Shown here piece after piece: positions 1 through 7,555 of a stretch of 43,056 nt of DNA (positions within the stretch are counted from its first letter, which is position 1; each line of letters opens with the position of its first letter). A program made the translations under genes and the position numbers. The stretch is from the NCBI RefSeq assembly GCF_044373315.1, contig NZ_JBILQK010000029.1, positions 1-43,056 of the forward strand, written 5' to 3'. The notes below the pieces were generated by a model. The model made no database searches. It was not told the DNA's origin and saw only the letters and a program-made list of their open reading frames with translations. The stretch comes from JACDQM01 sp044373315 (lineage in GTDB: Bacteria; Pseudomonadota; Gammaproteobacteria; Burkholderiales; Burkholderiaceae_C).

Positions 1-509
1 TCGCGCTGGCCACGGCCGACGGGCACCATCGAGTCGATCGACTTCAGACCGGTCTGCACCGGCTGGTCCACCGACTTACGTGCGATCACGCCAGGAGCGA
101 CCTTTTCGATCACGTCCGTCATCTTGGCGTTGATCGGGCCCTTGCCGTCAATCGGATGGCCCAGGGCGTTAACCACGCGGCCGATGAGTTCGGGGCCAAC
201 GGGCACTTCCAGAATGCGGCCCGTGCACTTCACGGTGTCGCCTTCGGAGATGTGCTCGTAGGCACCCAGAATCACGGCGCCGACGGAGTCACGCTCGAGG
301 TTCAGAGCCAGGCCGTAGGACGGCTGGCCGGCTGCATCAGCCGGGAACTCCAGCATTTCGCCTTGCATCACATCGGACAGGCCGTGGACGCGGACGATGC
401 CGTCGGAAACGGACACCACGGTGCCCTGGTTGCGGACGTCCGTCGATGCGCCAAGACCCTCGATGCGGCTCTTGATCAGTTCGGAAATTTCAGCAGGATT
501 CAGTTGCAT
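1..509 (-). CDS. atpA: ATP synthase F1 subunit alpha, N-terminal part (partial)
   Basis: This is the alpha subunit of the F1 catalytic head, which forms the alpha3-beta3 hexamer on the cytoplasmic side of the membrane. Only the first 169 codons are present. The frame begins MQLNPAEISELIKSRIEG and runs through the beta-barrel domain (QGEMLEFP, LNLERDSVGAVILG, RVVNALGHPIDGKGP). It leaves the window at VPVGRGQR, just before the expected Walker A motif. The ATG at 509 follows an AGCAAGC stretch rather than a strong Shine-Dalgarno. It is the last visible gene of the atpIBEFHA operon, 85 bp after atpH; atpG, atpD and atpC are expected beyond the left edge. Identification is very secure. Confidence 0.97.
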   Translation of the reverse strand, partial: MQLNPAEISELIKSRIEGLGASTDVRNQGTVVSVSDGIVRVHGLSDVMQGEMLEFPADAAGQPSYGLALNLERDSVGAVILGAYEHISEGDTVKCTGRILEVPVGPELIGRVVNALGHPIDGKGPINAKMTDVIEKVAPGVIARKSVDQPVQTGLKSIDSMVPVGRGQR

Positions 510-594
510 TGCTTGCTCCCATCTGGTCGGGCGTCTGTTGCCAGAGCGCGGGTGACACAGGGATGAATCGGAATAGGTGTCTTCGCGCTAGCGT

Positions 595-1128
595 TCAGGC
601 TGCGAGTGCCACTTTCATGCGCTCCAGGCGGGCCTTGATCGAGGTGTCAAGCACCTCGTCACCGACCACAACCCGGATGCCGCCAATCAGTGAAGGCTCC
701 AGCGAGACTTGGGGCAAGAGCTTGCGACCGAAGCGCTTCTCCAGCGAACCCATCACTTCGGCCAGCTGGGCGGGCTCGATGGGATAGGCGCTGTAGATGT
801 GCGCGTCAGCCACGCCATCCGCCGCGTTGGCCAGGACATGGAACTGCCCGACCACCGCCGGCAGCGCATCCAGGCGCGAGTTCTCGATCACCGCTCGCAG
901 GAAGTTCTGCAGCTCCGGGGCCAGGGTCTGCTTGGCCGCTGCCGTCATCACGGCATAGACCTGGTCGACACTGACCTTGGGGTTGTCGGCGAATTGGCGC
1001 AGATCAGCATCCTGTGCAACCTGGGACAGCGCATCGAGCGCCTGGCCCCAGGCCTTCACATCATGCTTCTTCGCGACCTGATAGAGCGCTTCAGCGTACG
1101 GACGGGCAATGGTTGCGAGCTCAGCCAT
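595..1128 (-). CDS. atpH: ATP synthase F1 subunit delta
   Basis: The 177-residue delta subunit (OSCP type) belongs to the peripheral stalk and joins subunit b to the top of the alpha3-beta3 head. It begins MAELATIARPYAEALYQVAK, the conserved N-terminal helical domain. The C-terminal part has the family pattern PSLIGGIRVVVGDEVLDTSI followed by a basic helix. Length is typical for the family. It starts 2 bp after the atpF stop, so translational coupling is likely. No defects are seen. Confidence 0.97.
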   Translation of the reverse strand: MAELATIARPYAEALYQVAKKHDVKAWGQALDALSQVAQDADLRQFADNPKVSVDQVYAVMTAAAKQTLAPELQNFLRAVIENSRLDALPAVVGQFHVLANAADGVADAHIYSAYPIEPAQLAEVMGSLEKRFGRKLLPQVSLEPSLIGGIRVVVGDEVLDTSIKARLERMKVALAA

Positions 1129-1130
1129 GA

Positions 1131-1601
1131 TTACAGCTCCGTCTTCAGACGGCCCAGCAATTCGGCATGCACGCTGGCATTGACCTCGCGCTGCAGGATT
1201 TGCTCGGCGCCCTTGACGGCCAGTGCTGCAACCTGCTCGCGCAGGGCTTCACGGGCACGCGTGGACTGCTGGTCAGCATCAGCCTTGGCAGCGGCCACGA
1301 TCTTGGCGCCTTCTTCCTCGGCACGCTTCTTCGCTTCGTCCACGATGGCAGCGGCGCGCTTTTCAGCATCAGCCAGCAGCTTGGTGGTTTCGTTGCGCGT
1401 CTGCGCGAGTTGCTCGTCCACCTTCTTGTTGGCGGTCGCCAGCTCGGTCTTTGCCTTGTCCGCAGCGGCCAGGCCGTCGCGGATCTTCTCGGCACGCTCG
1501 TCCAGCGCCTTGGTGATCGGCGGCCAGACGAAACGCATCGTGAACCACACCAGGATCGCGAAGACGATCGCCTGGATGAACAGTGTTGCGTTGATATTCA
1601 C
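1131..1601 (-). CDS. atpF: ATP synthase Fo subunit b
   Basis: Subunit b is the membrane-anchored peripheral stalk. The 156-residue protein starts MNINATLFIQAIVFAILVWF, a single N-terminal membrane segment at about residues 5-25. A long, charged, Ala-rich helix follows (RAAAIVDEAKKRAEEEGAKI) that forms the dimeric coiled coil, and the delta-binding tail is at the C terminus. Length matches E. coli b (156). It sits 36 bp downstream of atpE and 2 bp upstream of atpH in the same operon. Confidence 0.97.
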   Translation of the reverse strand: MNINATLFIQAIVFAILVWFTMRFVWPPITKALDERAEKIRDGLAAADKAKTELATANKKVDEQLAQTRNETTKLLADAEKRAAAIVDEAKKRAEEEGAKIVAAAKADADQQSTRAREALREQVAALAVKGAEQILQREVNASVHAELLGRLKTEL

Positions 1602-1637
1602 GGCTAAATCCTTTCGGTCGTGAAAGGGAAGCGGTGA

Positions 1638-1886
1638 TTACTTCAGGACGAAGGGGTTTGCGAACGCGAACAGCAGAGCGATAGCCACACCGATCAGGAA
1701 AGCAGCGTCGATCAGACCGGCCAAGATGAACATCTTGGTTTGCAGTTCGTTCATCAGCTCAGGCTGGCGAGCCGACGACTCCAGGAACTTGCCGCCCATC
1801 AGCGCGATGCCGATGGAAGCGCCGATAGCGCCCAGACCAACGATGATGCCGCAAGCCAGTGCCACGAGGCCGAGGATGTTTTCCAT
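1638..1886 (-). CDS. atpE: ATP synthase Fo subunit c
   Basis: This is the 82-residue c subunit of the rotor ring. It is a two-helix hairpin with the glycine-rich first helix (GAIGASIGIALMGG) and the polar loop RQPE at residues 40-43. The proton-binding carboxylate is Asp60 in AGLIDAAFLIG. The sequence around it gives no sign of the sodium-binding signature, so a proton ring is inferred. An AGGAG Shine-Dalgarno lies 6-7 bp before the ATG, stronger than those of its neighbours and in keeping with the high copy number the ring needs. Confidence 0.97.
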   Translation of the reverse strand: MENILGLVALACGIIVGLGAIGASIGIALMGGKFLESSARQPELMNELQTKMFILAGLIDAAFLIGVAIALLFAFANPFVLK

Positions 1887-1951
1887 GATTGCTCCTAGAG
1901 AGATGAAAGAAAGGAAAAGGGAAGGGAAAGAAAAGCGAGAGCGTTATCGAA

Positions 1952-2821
1952 TCAGTGCGCGTCGTGCGCCTGTCCGATGTAGATCAGCGTCAGCATCATG
2001 AAGATGAAGGCTTGCAGCGTGATCACGAGAATGTGGAACAGCGTCCACACCGTACCGGCGATGACATGGCCAATGGCCAGGCCAAAGCCCGTAGCCGACA
2101 TTGCGAACGCGCCACCCATCAGCGCGATCAGCATGAACACCAATTCGCCGGCAAACATATTGCCGAACAGTCGCATGCCATGAGAGACCGTCTTGGCGAC
2201 GAACTCGATCATCTGCATCAGGAAATTGAAAGGCCACAGCAGCGGATGCGCACCGAAGGGCGCAGAGATCAGCTCATGCCCCCAGCCGCCCAGGCCCTTG
2301 ATCTTGATGTTGTAGAACACGCACATCAGCAGGACACTGGTCGACAGACCCAGGGTGGTGGACAGATCGGCCGTCGGCACGACGCGCATGTAGTCCTTGA
2401 AGCCCATGGCCGGGCCAACGCTGTGCCAGATGGCCGGAATCAGGTCCACAGGCAGCATGTCCATGGCGTTCATCAGGAAAATCCAGACGAACACGGTCAG
2501 GGCCAGCGGCGACACCAGCTTGCGGCTGGCGGCGTTGTGGATCACGCCCTTGGCCTGGTTCTCGACCATCTCGGACAGGATCTCGACCGCCGCCTGAAAG
2601 CGACCCGGCACGCCGGAGGTGGCTTTGCGCGCCGCGCGCCACAGGAAGAAGCAACCCAGGGTGCCCAGCACCACGGAGAAGAACACCGAGTCCAGATTGA
2701 ACAGGCTGAAGTCGACGATGCTCGTCTGCTTGACGCTCTCGAACGAGAAGTTCTTCTGCAGGTGTTGCAGGTGGTGAGTGATGTACTCACCAGCGCTGGG
2801 CGCGTGTCCTTCGGCTGCCAT
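1952..2821 (-). CDS. atpB: ATP synthase Fo subunit a
   Basis: The membrane stator subunit provides the two half-channels for protons. The chosen start is the ATG at 2821, giving 289 residues beginning MAAEGHAPSAGEYITHHLQ. It lies one base past the atpI stop, and a GGAAACTG stretch precedes it. The frame stays open for 14 codons further upstream, but that part overlaps atpI and is unlike family N termini. Several hydrophobic helices follow, with the essential Arg helix visible as SHGMRLFGNMFAGELVF. The C terminus is TLIYIGQAHDAH. Confidence 0.96.
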   Translation of the reverse strand: MAAEGHAPSAGEYITHHLQHLQKNFSFESVKQTSIVDFSLFNLDSVFFSVVLGTLGCFFLWRAARKATSGVPGRFQAAVEILSEMVENQAKGVIHNAASRKLVSPLALTVFVWIFLMNAMDMLPVDLIPAIWHSVGPAMGFKDYMRVVPTADLSTTLGLSTSVLLMCVFYNIKIKGLGGWGHELISAPFGAHPLLWPFNFLMQMIEFVAKTVSHGMRLFGNMFAGELVFMLIALMGGAFAMSATGFGLAIGHVIAGTVWTLFHILVITLQAFIFMMLTLIYIGQAHDAH

Positions 2822-2822
2822 T

Positions 2823-3365
2823 TCAGTTTCCGTCGCTAATTTTCTTGAATCGGCCCCGCGCAAGCAGGACCAGCCAATTAACTTTCAGGCATCCGATCAT
2901 GGTCAGCAGCAGGGCCAGCCAACTCAGATCGTCCACCTGCTTGATCACTGCCACAAGGATGGCAATGGTCAGCAAAACCTTGATCAACTCCCAGAACATC
3001 AGCGAGAGCAACGCTGCCCCCGCATTTGTCACCGAGCGTCGGGTTGCGCCCCACGCCATCAAGGCATTCGGCACCACCACCGCGATCGCGCCATACAACG
3101 CCGACCACGCCTTGCTGCCCTCCAGCGTGAACAACCACCAGAGCACAACCAAAACCAAACCCGACACCGCCTGAGCGGTCACCACCTGCCAAGGCGATAG
3201 CGCCGGGTTTTTGGCCCGCAAGGCCTGCGCTTGATCACGCGTCAGGGGCTTGAAGGCCGCTTCGTCGACCGCATCTAGCTGGCTATCGCGATCCCAATCT
3301 GGGGGTGCCGCCTTGTCCCGGATGAAATCAGGGTTGAGGCGCGCACGCGTGTCTTCAGGGGTCAC
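2823..3365 (-). CDS. atpI: ATP synthase assembly protein I
   Basis: The first gene of the atp operon encodes a small membrane protein that in other bacteria helps assemble the c-ring. A GTG start at 3365 (VTPEDTRARLNPDFIRD) gives 180 residues. The longer open frame up to 3545 runs back into the end of the SMP-30-like gene and past the probable promoter, so it is rejected. About 65 polar residues come first, followed by four hydrophobic stretches (AVSGLVLVVLWWLFTLEG, SALYGAIAVVVPNALMAW, FWELIKVLLTIAILVAVI, LLLTMIGCLKVNWLVLLA). The start is uncertain by a few codons; the identity comes from position and membrane topology. Confidence 0.88.
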   Translation of the reverse strand: MTPEDTRARLNPDFIRDKAAPPDWDRDSQLDAVDEAAFKPLTRDQAQALRAKNPALSPWQVVTAQAVSGLVLVVLWWLFTLEGSKAWSALYGAIAVVVPNALMAWGATRRSVTNAGAALLSLMFWELIKVLLTIAILVAVIKQVDDLSWLALLLTMIGCLKVNWLVLLARGRFKKISDGN

Positions 3366-3396
3366 GGTGGCTAGGGGCTGTCGGCAAAACCCGCAG

Positions 3397-3402
3397 ATTA
3401 TA
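3397..3402 (-). promoter_or_regulatory. -10 element of the probable atp operon promoter
   Basis: Read on the minus strand, a perfect TATAAT lies 31 bp upstream of the atpI GTG. The best upstream partner is TTGTCG about 20 bp away, which is wider than the usual 17 bp, so the -35 is weak or elsewhere. The element lies inside an imperfect inverted repeat whose arms (GGGGCTTGTCGG at 3422-3433 and CCGACAGCCCC at 3374-3384) flank it. Assigning it to the atp operon rests on position only. Confidence 0.6.
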
Positions 3403-3507
3403 TGTGGAAACCCTGACTGCCCCGACAAGCCCCTTGATGCTGTACGCCGACAGAGCAGCGCTTGACCCTGCGCTCGTCTTGTCAGGCGCCGTGACTTCTG
3501 GCAGGGC

Positions 3508-4419
3508 TCAGAGTCGAACCCGGTTCGGCGCCAGACCCGGCACATCCACCCGCAACTGCATCACCGCACCCGCCAAGGGCTGAACCTCCAGCTCGTCTGG
3601 CGGTCGGCCCTGCCGGGCCGTGGTGATGTAGAGGGTGCGCAGGTCAGGGCCCCCAAAGCAGGGCATGGTCGGACACCGAACAGGCAATTTCAGTGTGGTC
3701 AGCAGTTGCCCTGTCGGCGACAGCCGCAGCAGGCGCTGACCCTCATACATGGCCACCCAGTAGCAGCCCTCGACATCCACCGCAGCACCATCGGGGCGCC
3801 CCTGATAGGCGTCCAGCGCTTGCCCGGCAAGCCGCGGCTCAAAGGCCGCGAACAACTCACGATCGCCCAAGCGGCCTTGCGCCAGGTCGAACTCGTAGGA
3901 CCAGACCCGATGGCCCTTGGTATCGGCCCAGTACAGACGACGCTGCTCCGGACTCCAGGCCAGCCCATTGGAGTTTGCGATGCCGCCAGCCATCGACTCG
4001 AAACGCCCCGCCTCGAAACGATACAGCTGCGCATTCGGTTCACGCGCGTCATCCAATGTGCCGACCCAGAAGCGCCCTGCTGCATCGACGCGGCCATCGT
4101 TGAAACGCTGGCGCGCCGGGTCATAGGGCGCCTGGGCGACCTGCCGCAGATCCCCTGTCGAGAGATCCAGGCGCCAAAGTCCATCGCGCTGCGCCACCAA
4201 CAAGCCTCCGCCTTCGATCAAGGCAATGCAGCCGGGCTCCTGCTGAAGCTGCCAGCGCTGAAGTGCACCGCTATCGGGATGCAGGCGCAAGACCTGCTTC
4301 TCGGCAATGTCGACGTAGTAAAGGCACTGCTCTTGAACACTCCACAGCGGTGACTCGCCAAGTCCGGACAGGGCCGGACTCGCCAGCTGGAATGCGTAGG
4401 TGGGCGATGTTGAGGACAT
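3508..4419 (-). CDS. SMP-30/gluconolactonase/LRE family sugar-lactone hydrolase
   Basis: A predicted soluble six-bladed beta-propeller that hydrolyses sugar lactones with a divalent metal. The expected metal and active-site positions are visible: Glu in LSGLGESPLW near the N terminus, Asn in ANSNGLAWSPEQRRLYWADT, and Asp in YQGRPDGAAVDVEGCYWVAM. A conserved FNDGRVDAAGRFWVGT segment is also present. Length (303 aa from the ATG at 4419) fits the family. No signal peptide is seen. A TTG nine bases further upstream is an alternative start. No other sugar-catabolism gene lies nearby, so the physiological lactone is unknown. Confidence 0.88.
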   Translation of the reverse strand: MSSTSPTYAFQLASPALSGLGESPLWSVQEQCLYYVDIAEKQVLRLHPDSGALQRWQLQQEPGCIALIEGGGLLVAQRDGLWRLDLSTGDLRQVAQAPYDPARQRFNDGRVDAAGRFWVGTLDDAREPNAQLYRFEAGRFESMAGGIANSNGLAWSPEQRRLYWADTKGHRVWSYEFDLAQGRLGDRELFAAFEPRLAGQALDAYQGRPDGAAVDVEGCYWVAMYEGQRLLRLSPTGQLLTTLKLPVRCPTMPCFGGPDLRTLYITTARQGRPPDELEVQPLAGAVMQLRVDVPGLAPNRVRL

Positions 4420-4501
4420 AGGCTGCAAGCTTGACGCAAACGTCGATGCTAGCCGCGTAACCTAATGAAACTACCCGGCCCGAAATCGGCGGGCCACACG
4501 C

Positions 4502-4999
4502 TCAGCCCAGCACCACGCGCAGATAGTGTGCCCCGGGAAGCGGATTGAAATAGAACGGCGGCACCTCTTCGAATCCCAGGCTCTCGTACAAGCCGCGGGC
4601 TGCCTCCATCTCGTCCAGCGTATCCAGCAGCATGGACGAGTAGCCGGCTTGCGAGGCCCTGTCCATCAGCGCCTGTGCCAGCAGACGGCCGAGGCCGAAG
4701 CGCCGGAACGCGGGTCGGACGAAAAGCCGCTTCATCTCGCAGGCATTCGGGTAGTCGGCGTCTGGCAGGTTGCGAAACGCGCCGCAGCCAGCCACGGCAC
4801 CGTCAACAATGGCCAGCAGCATCAGCCCTGACGGCGGCGCATAGGCGCCAGGCAGCTGGGCCAACTCCTCTTCGAAGCCCTGAAAGCAAAGGTCCACATC
4901 CAGACTGTTGGCGTAGTCACGCAAGATGGCCCGTGTGTCGCCCCAGCCTTGTGCATCCTGCGGGCTCAGCAACTCGATCTCAGGCAGCGCATCGCTCAT
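4502..4999 (-). CDS. GNAT family N-acetyltransferase
   Basis: A predicted acetyl-CoA-dependent acyltransferase of 165 residues. The acetyl-CoA binding motif A is visible as LFVRPAFRRFGLGRLLAQAL (R-x-x-G-x-G type), followed by the beta5/alpha4 region ARGLYESLGFEEVPPFY. The ATG at 4999 lies one base past the TGA of the cytochrome b-like gene, so the two are probably translated together. A GTG four codons upstream is the alternative start. The substrate cannot be told from sequence. Confidence 0.88.
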   Translation of the reverse strand: MSDALPEIELLSPQDAQGWGDTRAILRDYANSLDVDLCFQGFEEELAQLPGAYAPPSGLMLLAIVDGAVAGCGAFRNLPDADYPNACEMKRLFVRPAFRRFGLGRLLAQALMDRASQAGYSSMLLDTLDEMEAARGLYESLGFEEVPPFYFNPLPGAHYLRVVLG

Positions 5000-5000
5000 A

Positions 5001-5699
5001 TCACGCGGCACCCAGTCCGATCAGCGCATACACGGCTGCAGCGGCGAGGCCCAGCAGCAGCAGAGCCAACAGGCGCTTCGCTGCGGTGTCACGCGACGCC
5101 GGAACCGAAGCCTCCAGCGCCTTGTCACCTGTGATCATCGCGGCGACCAGGTTCTTGCCCTGTCGCCAGCGATAAAAGGCAATCGCCGCCAGGTGCAGGC
5201 CGATCAGGCCAAACAGCAGCCACTGCCCCCAGGTCTTGTGATGCGCCGTCCATGACAAGCTGGTCTCGATCGAGACAAAGCGCACCAGCGGCCCGGTGAT
5301 CGCGATCTCGTCATCGGCGATCAGGCCGGAGCCCACCTGCAGCCCAAGCCAGGCCAGCATGGCGAACACGGACAGCGCGCCGAGCGGGTTGTGGCCCACG
5401 TCAAACCGGTCCCCGCTGCGAACACGCCCGCTGAGATAGCGCCAATAGGCGTTCGGCCCATAGATGAAGCTGGAAAAACGCGACCAGCGCCCCCCCACCA
5501 ATCCCCAGACCAGGCGGAACAGCAGCAGCGCCAGCACCGCGTAGCCGAGCCGCATATGCCAGACCATGGCGTTTCCGCCGATCTTGGCGCTGATCACTGC
5601 GCCGACCACACAGGCGGCGAGCAGCCAGTGAAACAGACGCGTCGGCAAGTCCCAGATCCGTACCCGAACCGTCCCAGGCTCGGAAGAGGCTTCACTCAT
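5001..5699 (-). CDS. Cytochrome b561/Ni-Fe hydrogenase-type b-cytochrome membrane protein
   Basis: A 232-residue integral membrane protein that probably binds two b-type haems and passes electrons between quinones and a periplasmic c-type cytochrome. It begins MSEASSEPG, then VRVRIWDLPTRLFHWLLAAC, the typical entry to helix 1 with a haem-ligand His. Further His residues lie at VWHMRLGY, VGHNPLGALS, AHHKTWGQW and GLHLAAIAFY, with WRQGKNLVAAMITGDK after helix 4. An AGGAG lies 8 bp before the ATG at 5699. It is divergent from the cytochrome c' gene, a common pairing in proteobacteria. Confidence 0.9.
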   Translation of the reverse strand: MSEASSEPGTVRVRIWDLPTRLFHWLLAACVVGAVISAKIGGNAMVWHMRLGYAVLALLLFRLVWGLVGGRWSRFSSFIYGPNAYWRYLSGRVRSGDRFDVGHNPLGALSVFAMLAWLGLQVGSGLIADDEIAITGPLVRFVSIETSLSWTAHHKTWGQWLLFGLIGLHLAAIAFYRWRQGKNLVAAMITGDKALEASVPASRDTAAKRLLALLLLGLAAAAVYALIGLGAA

Positions 5700-5861
5700 T
5701 CCGCCCACTCCTGATCACATGATGGTCGAGGACGATACCGCAAGAACTGTCCCCAGCCCAGTGCTGCAAACATCCTCCTGACTCCGTACACTGCATCAGC
5801 GCAGGGGCCGATAGCTCCGCGCCACTTCACACGGTCCTCACCCAACGCAAGGAATTCCAGC

Positions 5862-6323
5862 ATGATCATCAAGCATCTCGTGATCGGCATCAGTGCTGTC
5901 GTCGGCCTGTGCAGCGCGCTGCCGGCTGCAGCGCAGTTTCAGAAGCCGGAGGACGCGGTCAAGTACCGCAAGGCGGCCTTCACCGTGATGGCCACGCACT
6001 TCAGCCGCATCGGCGCCATGGCCCAGGGCCGCGTGCCTTTTGACGGCGCCGCGGCTGCCGCCAATGCCGAGATCGTGGCCGACCTGTCCAAGCTGCCCTT
6101 CGCGGGCTTCGTTGACGGCACCTCGGGCACCGAAAAGGGCACGCCGAAGGCCAATGTCTGGAGCGAGCGCGCCAAGTTCGATGCGGGCGCCAAGAAGATG
6201 CAGGACGAAGTCGCCAAGCTGGCTGCAGCGGCCAAGGCCAACAACCTCGACCAGCTCAAGGCCGCCTTCGGCAGTGCCGCGGCCACCTGCAAGGCCTGCC
6301 ACGACGACTTCCGCAACCAGTAA
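5862..6323 (+). CDS. Cytochrome c' (class II c-type cytochrome)
   Basis: A periplasmic four-helix-bundle monohaem cytochrome. A signal peptide occupies residues 1-24 (cut after LPAAA). The mature protein is about 129 residues. The single haem attachment site CKACH lies at residues 143-147 near the C terminus, as in class II cytochromes, and MATHFSRIGAM is the usual helix 1 region. Family members bind NO or act as small electron carriers. An AAGGAA Shine-Dalgarno lies about 7 bp before the ATG. The gene is divergent from the b-type cytochrome, its likely redox partner. Confidence 0.93.
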   Translation: MIIKHLVIGISAVVGLCSALPAAAQFQKPEDAVKYRKAAFTVMATHFSRIGAMAQGRVPFDGAAAAANAEIVADLSKLPFAGFVDGTSGTEKGTPKANVWSERAKFDAGAKKMQDEVAKLAAAAKANNLDQLKAAFGSAAATCKACHDDFRNQ

Positions 6324-6330
6324 GCCAATA

Positions 6331-6364
6331 CCGGCCCCTTCGCTAGCGTCCGCTCAAGGGCCGG
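6331..6364. terminator. Hairpin between the convergent cytochrome c' and GST genes
   Basis: CCGGCCCCTT at 6331-6340 pairs with AAGGGCCGG at 6356-6364 with one bulged base and a loop of about 15 nt. It lies just past the cytochrome c' stop, and its right arm overlaps the stop codon of the convergent GST gene, so it could serve both directions. There is no long T tract, so efficiency is unknown. Confidence 0.5.
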
Positions 6365-6974
6365 CATCGCGGCCATACGCCGCGAAAGCCGGGCGCTCAC
6401 ACAAGCGCTCGTAATAGGCCCGGACCGCTGGCAGTGCCGGCTTGTCCATAGGCGTCGCCAGCCAGCGGTGCGTCGACAGCCCGAGCACCACATCCGCCAG
6501 GCTGAGCGATGAGCCCAGCACGAAGGCGCCATCGCTGTGTTGCAGCTGCTCGTCGAGCATCGCCATGTGCCGGTTCCAGTTCGCGATGCTGGCCTCGCGC
6601 AGGCCGGCGTCCTGGTGCGCTGCGCTGCCTCGCACCAGCCCCATAAAGGCATAGCGCCAGCTGTTGTTCAGCTCGCCGGCCTGCCAGTCCATCCATTGCT
6701 CAACCCGCGCGCGCGGCCGTGCGGCTGCGGGCAGCAGGTCCTCGCGGAACTCGCGGCCTGCGAGATAGCGGCAGATGCTGTTGCTCTCCCACAGCACGAA
6801 GTCACCGTCCAGCAGCACCGGCATCATGGCGTTCGGATTGAGCGCGCGAAAGGCCTGGCTCGACACCTCCACATCTTCACGCCGAAAGTCCAGGCCCAGC
6901 TCGGCGCAGGTCCACAAGACCTTGCGCACATTGATCGAGCCCGCCCTGCCGAGCACACGCACAGCCGTGCTCAT
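6354..6974 (-). CDS. Glutathione S-transferase family protein
   Basis: A 206-residue GST. The N-terminal thioredoxin-like domain starts MSTAVRVLGRAGSINVRKVL, and Ser13 is a candidate for activating glutathione. The glutathione-binding loop is LNPNAMMPVLLDGDFVLWES, with the cis-Pro and the Glu-Ser pair, and an alpha-helical C-terminal domain follows (ADVVLGLSTHRW). Its ATG overlaps the stop of the upstream glyoxalase-like gene by 4 bp (ATGA). It is the last gene of the seven-gene minus-strand operon. It may conjugate or isomerise a reactive product of that operon; this is inference. Confidence 0.92.
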   Translation of the reverse strand: MSTAVRVLGRAGSINVRKVLWTCAELGLDFRREDVEVSSQAFRALNPNAMMPVLLDGDFVLWESNSICRYLAGREFREDLLPAAARPRARVEQWMDWQAGELNNSWRYAFMGLVRGSAAHQDAGLREASIANWNRHMAMLDEQLQHSDGAFVLGSSLSLADVVLGLSTHRWLATPMDKPALPAVRAYYERLCERPAFAAYGRDAGP

Positions 6975-7555
6975 GCGATCGACGCCAGTTCAACATCGCC
7001 GAGCGGCGTTGCCAGCCGCGCAGTCAGGCCGTCATGCGCATTGAAGTCGAATAAACGCAGGCCGCGGTCCGGCAGCGTTTCCGTCGGATGCGCATCACCC
7101 CATTCGATCAGCACCGGCACGCCTTCGCGCCGCAGGCGAAGGCCATCGTCGCGCAAGGCGATGCGCCAGCGCAGCGCGCCCCGCGAGGCTTCGACCGCGG
7201 TGCCTGGGTCAAGTCCCTCGCTGCGCCAGTGCGCCAGCGTTGCATCCAAATTGGGCACACGCGCGACCCAGTGGATCAGGCCAGGCCCACGTTCACGCAG
7301 CGCTTGCTGCAGCGACGGTTGATCGAGATCGAACCAGCGCGCACGGCCTTCCGGCCCCGGCGCTGCGGGGTCGACGGCGATGATCTCCAGATAGCAGCGC
7401 GGCTGGCCCGGGGCGCTGATGTTGAGCAGGCGGTTGTGCGTGCCCATCAGCACGTGGGCGCCACCGGCGTCGGGCGTCACGCCCAGCACCTGTTCGCACC
7501 AGCTCACGCCTTCAGCCAGACTGGCGGCACCGACAACCAAGTGATCGAGTTCCAT
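6971..7555 (-). CDS. Glyoxalase_3-like VOC family protein
   Basis: A 194-residue protein starting MELDHLVVGAASLAEGVSWC, a vicinal oxygen chelate fold of the Glyoxalase_3-like type. The pattern GGAHVLMGTHNRLLNI followed by CYLEIIAVDP is characteristic of that Pfam family. The metal-ligand candidates are His5 and the Glu of YLEI. The reaction is unknown. The ATG shares one base with the PhzF stop (TGATG), and the gene ends in a 4-bp overlap with the GST. The open frame upstream to 7711 is an antisense extension through phzF and is rejected. Confidence 0.87.
   Translation of the reverse strand: MELDHLVVGAASLAEGVSWCEQVLGVTPDAGGAHVLMGTHNRLLNISAPGQPRCYLEIIAVDPAAPGPEGRARWFDLDQPSLQQALRERGPGLIHWVARVPNLDATLAHWRSEGLDPGTAVEASRGALRWRIALRDDGLRLRREGVPVLIEWGDAHPTETLPDRGLRLFDFNAHDGLTARLATPLGDVELASIA

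Noticed and set aside
1955..2839. 294-residue open frame antisense to atpB
   Set aside because: Shadow of atpB with skewed His/Gln/Arg content and no recognisable domain.
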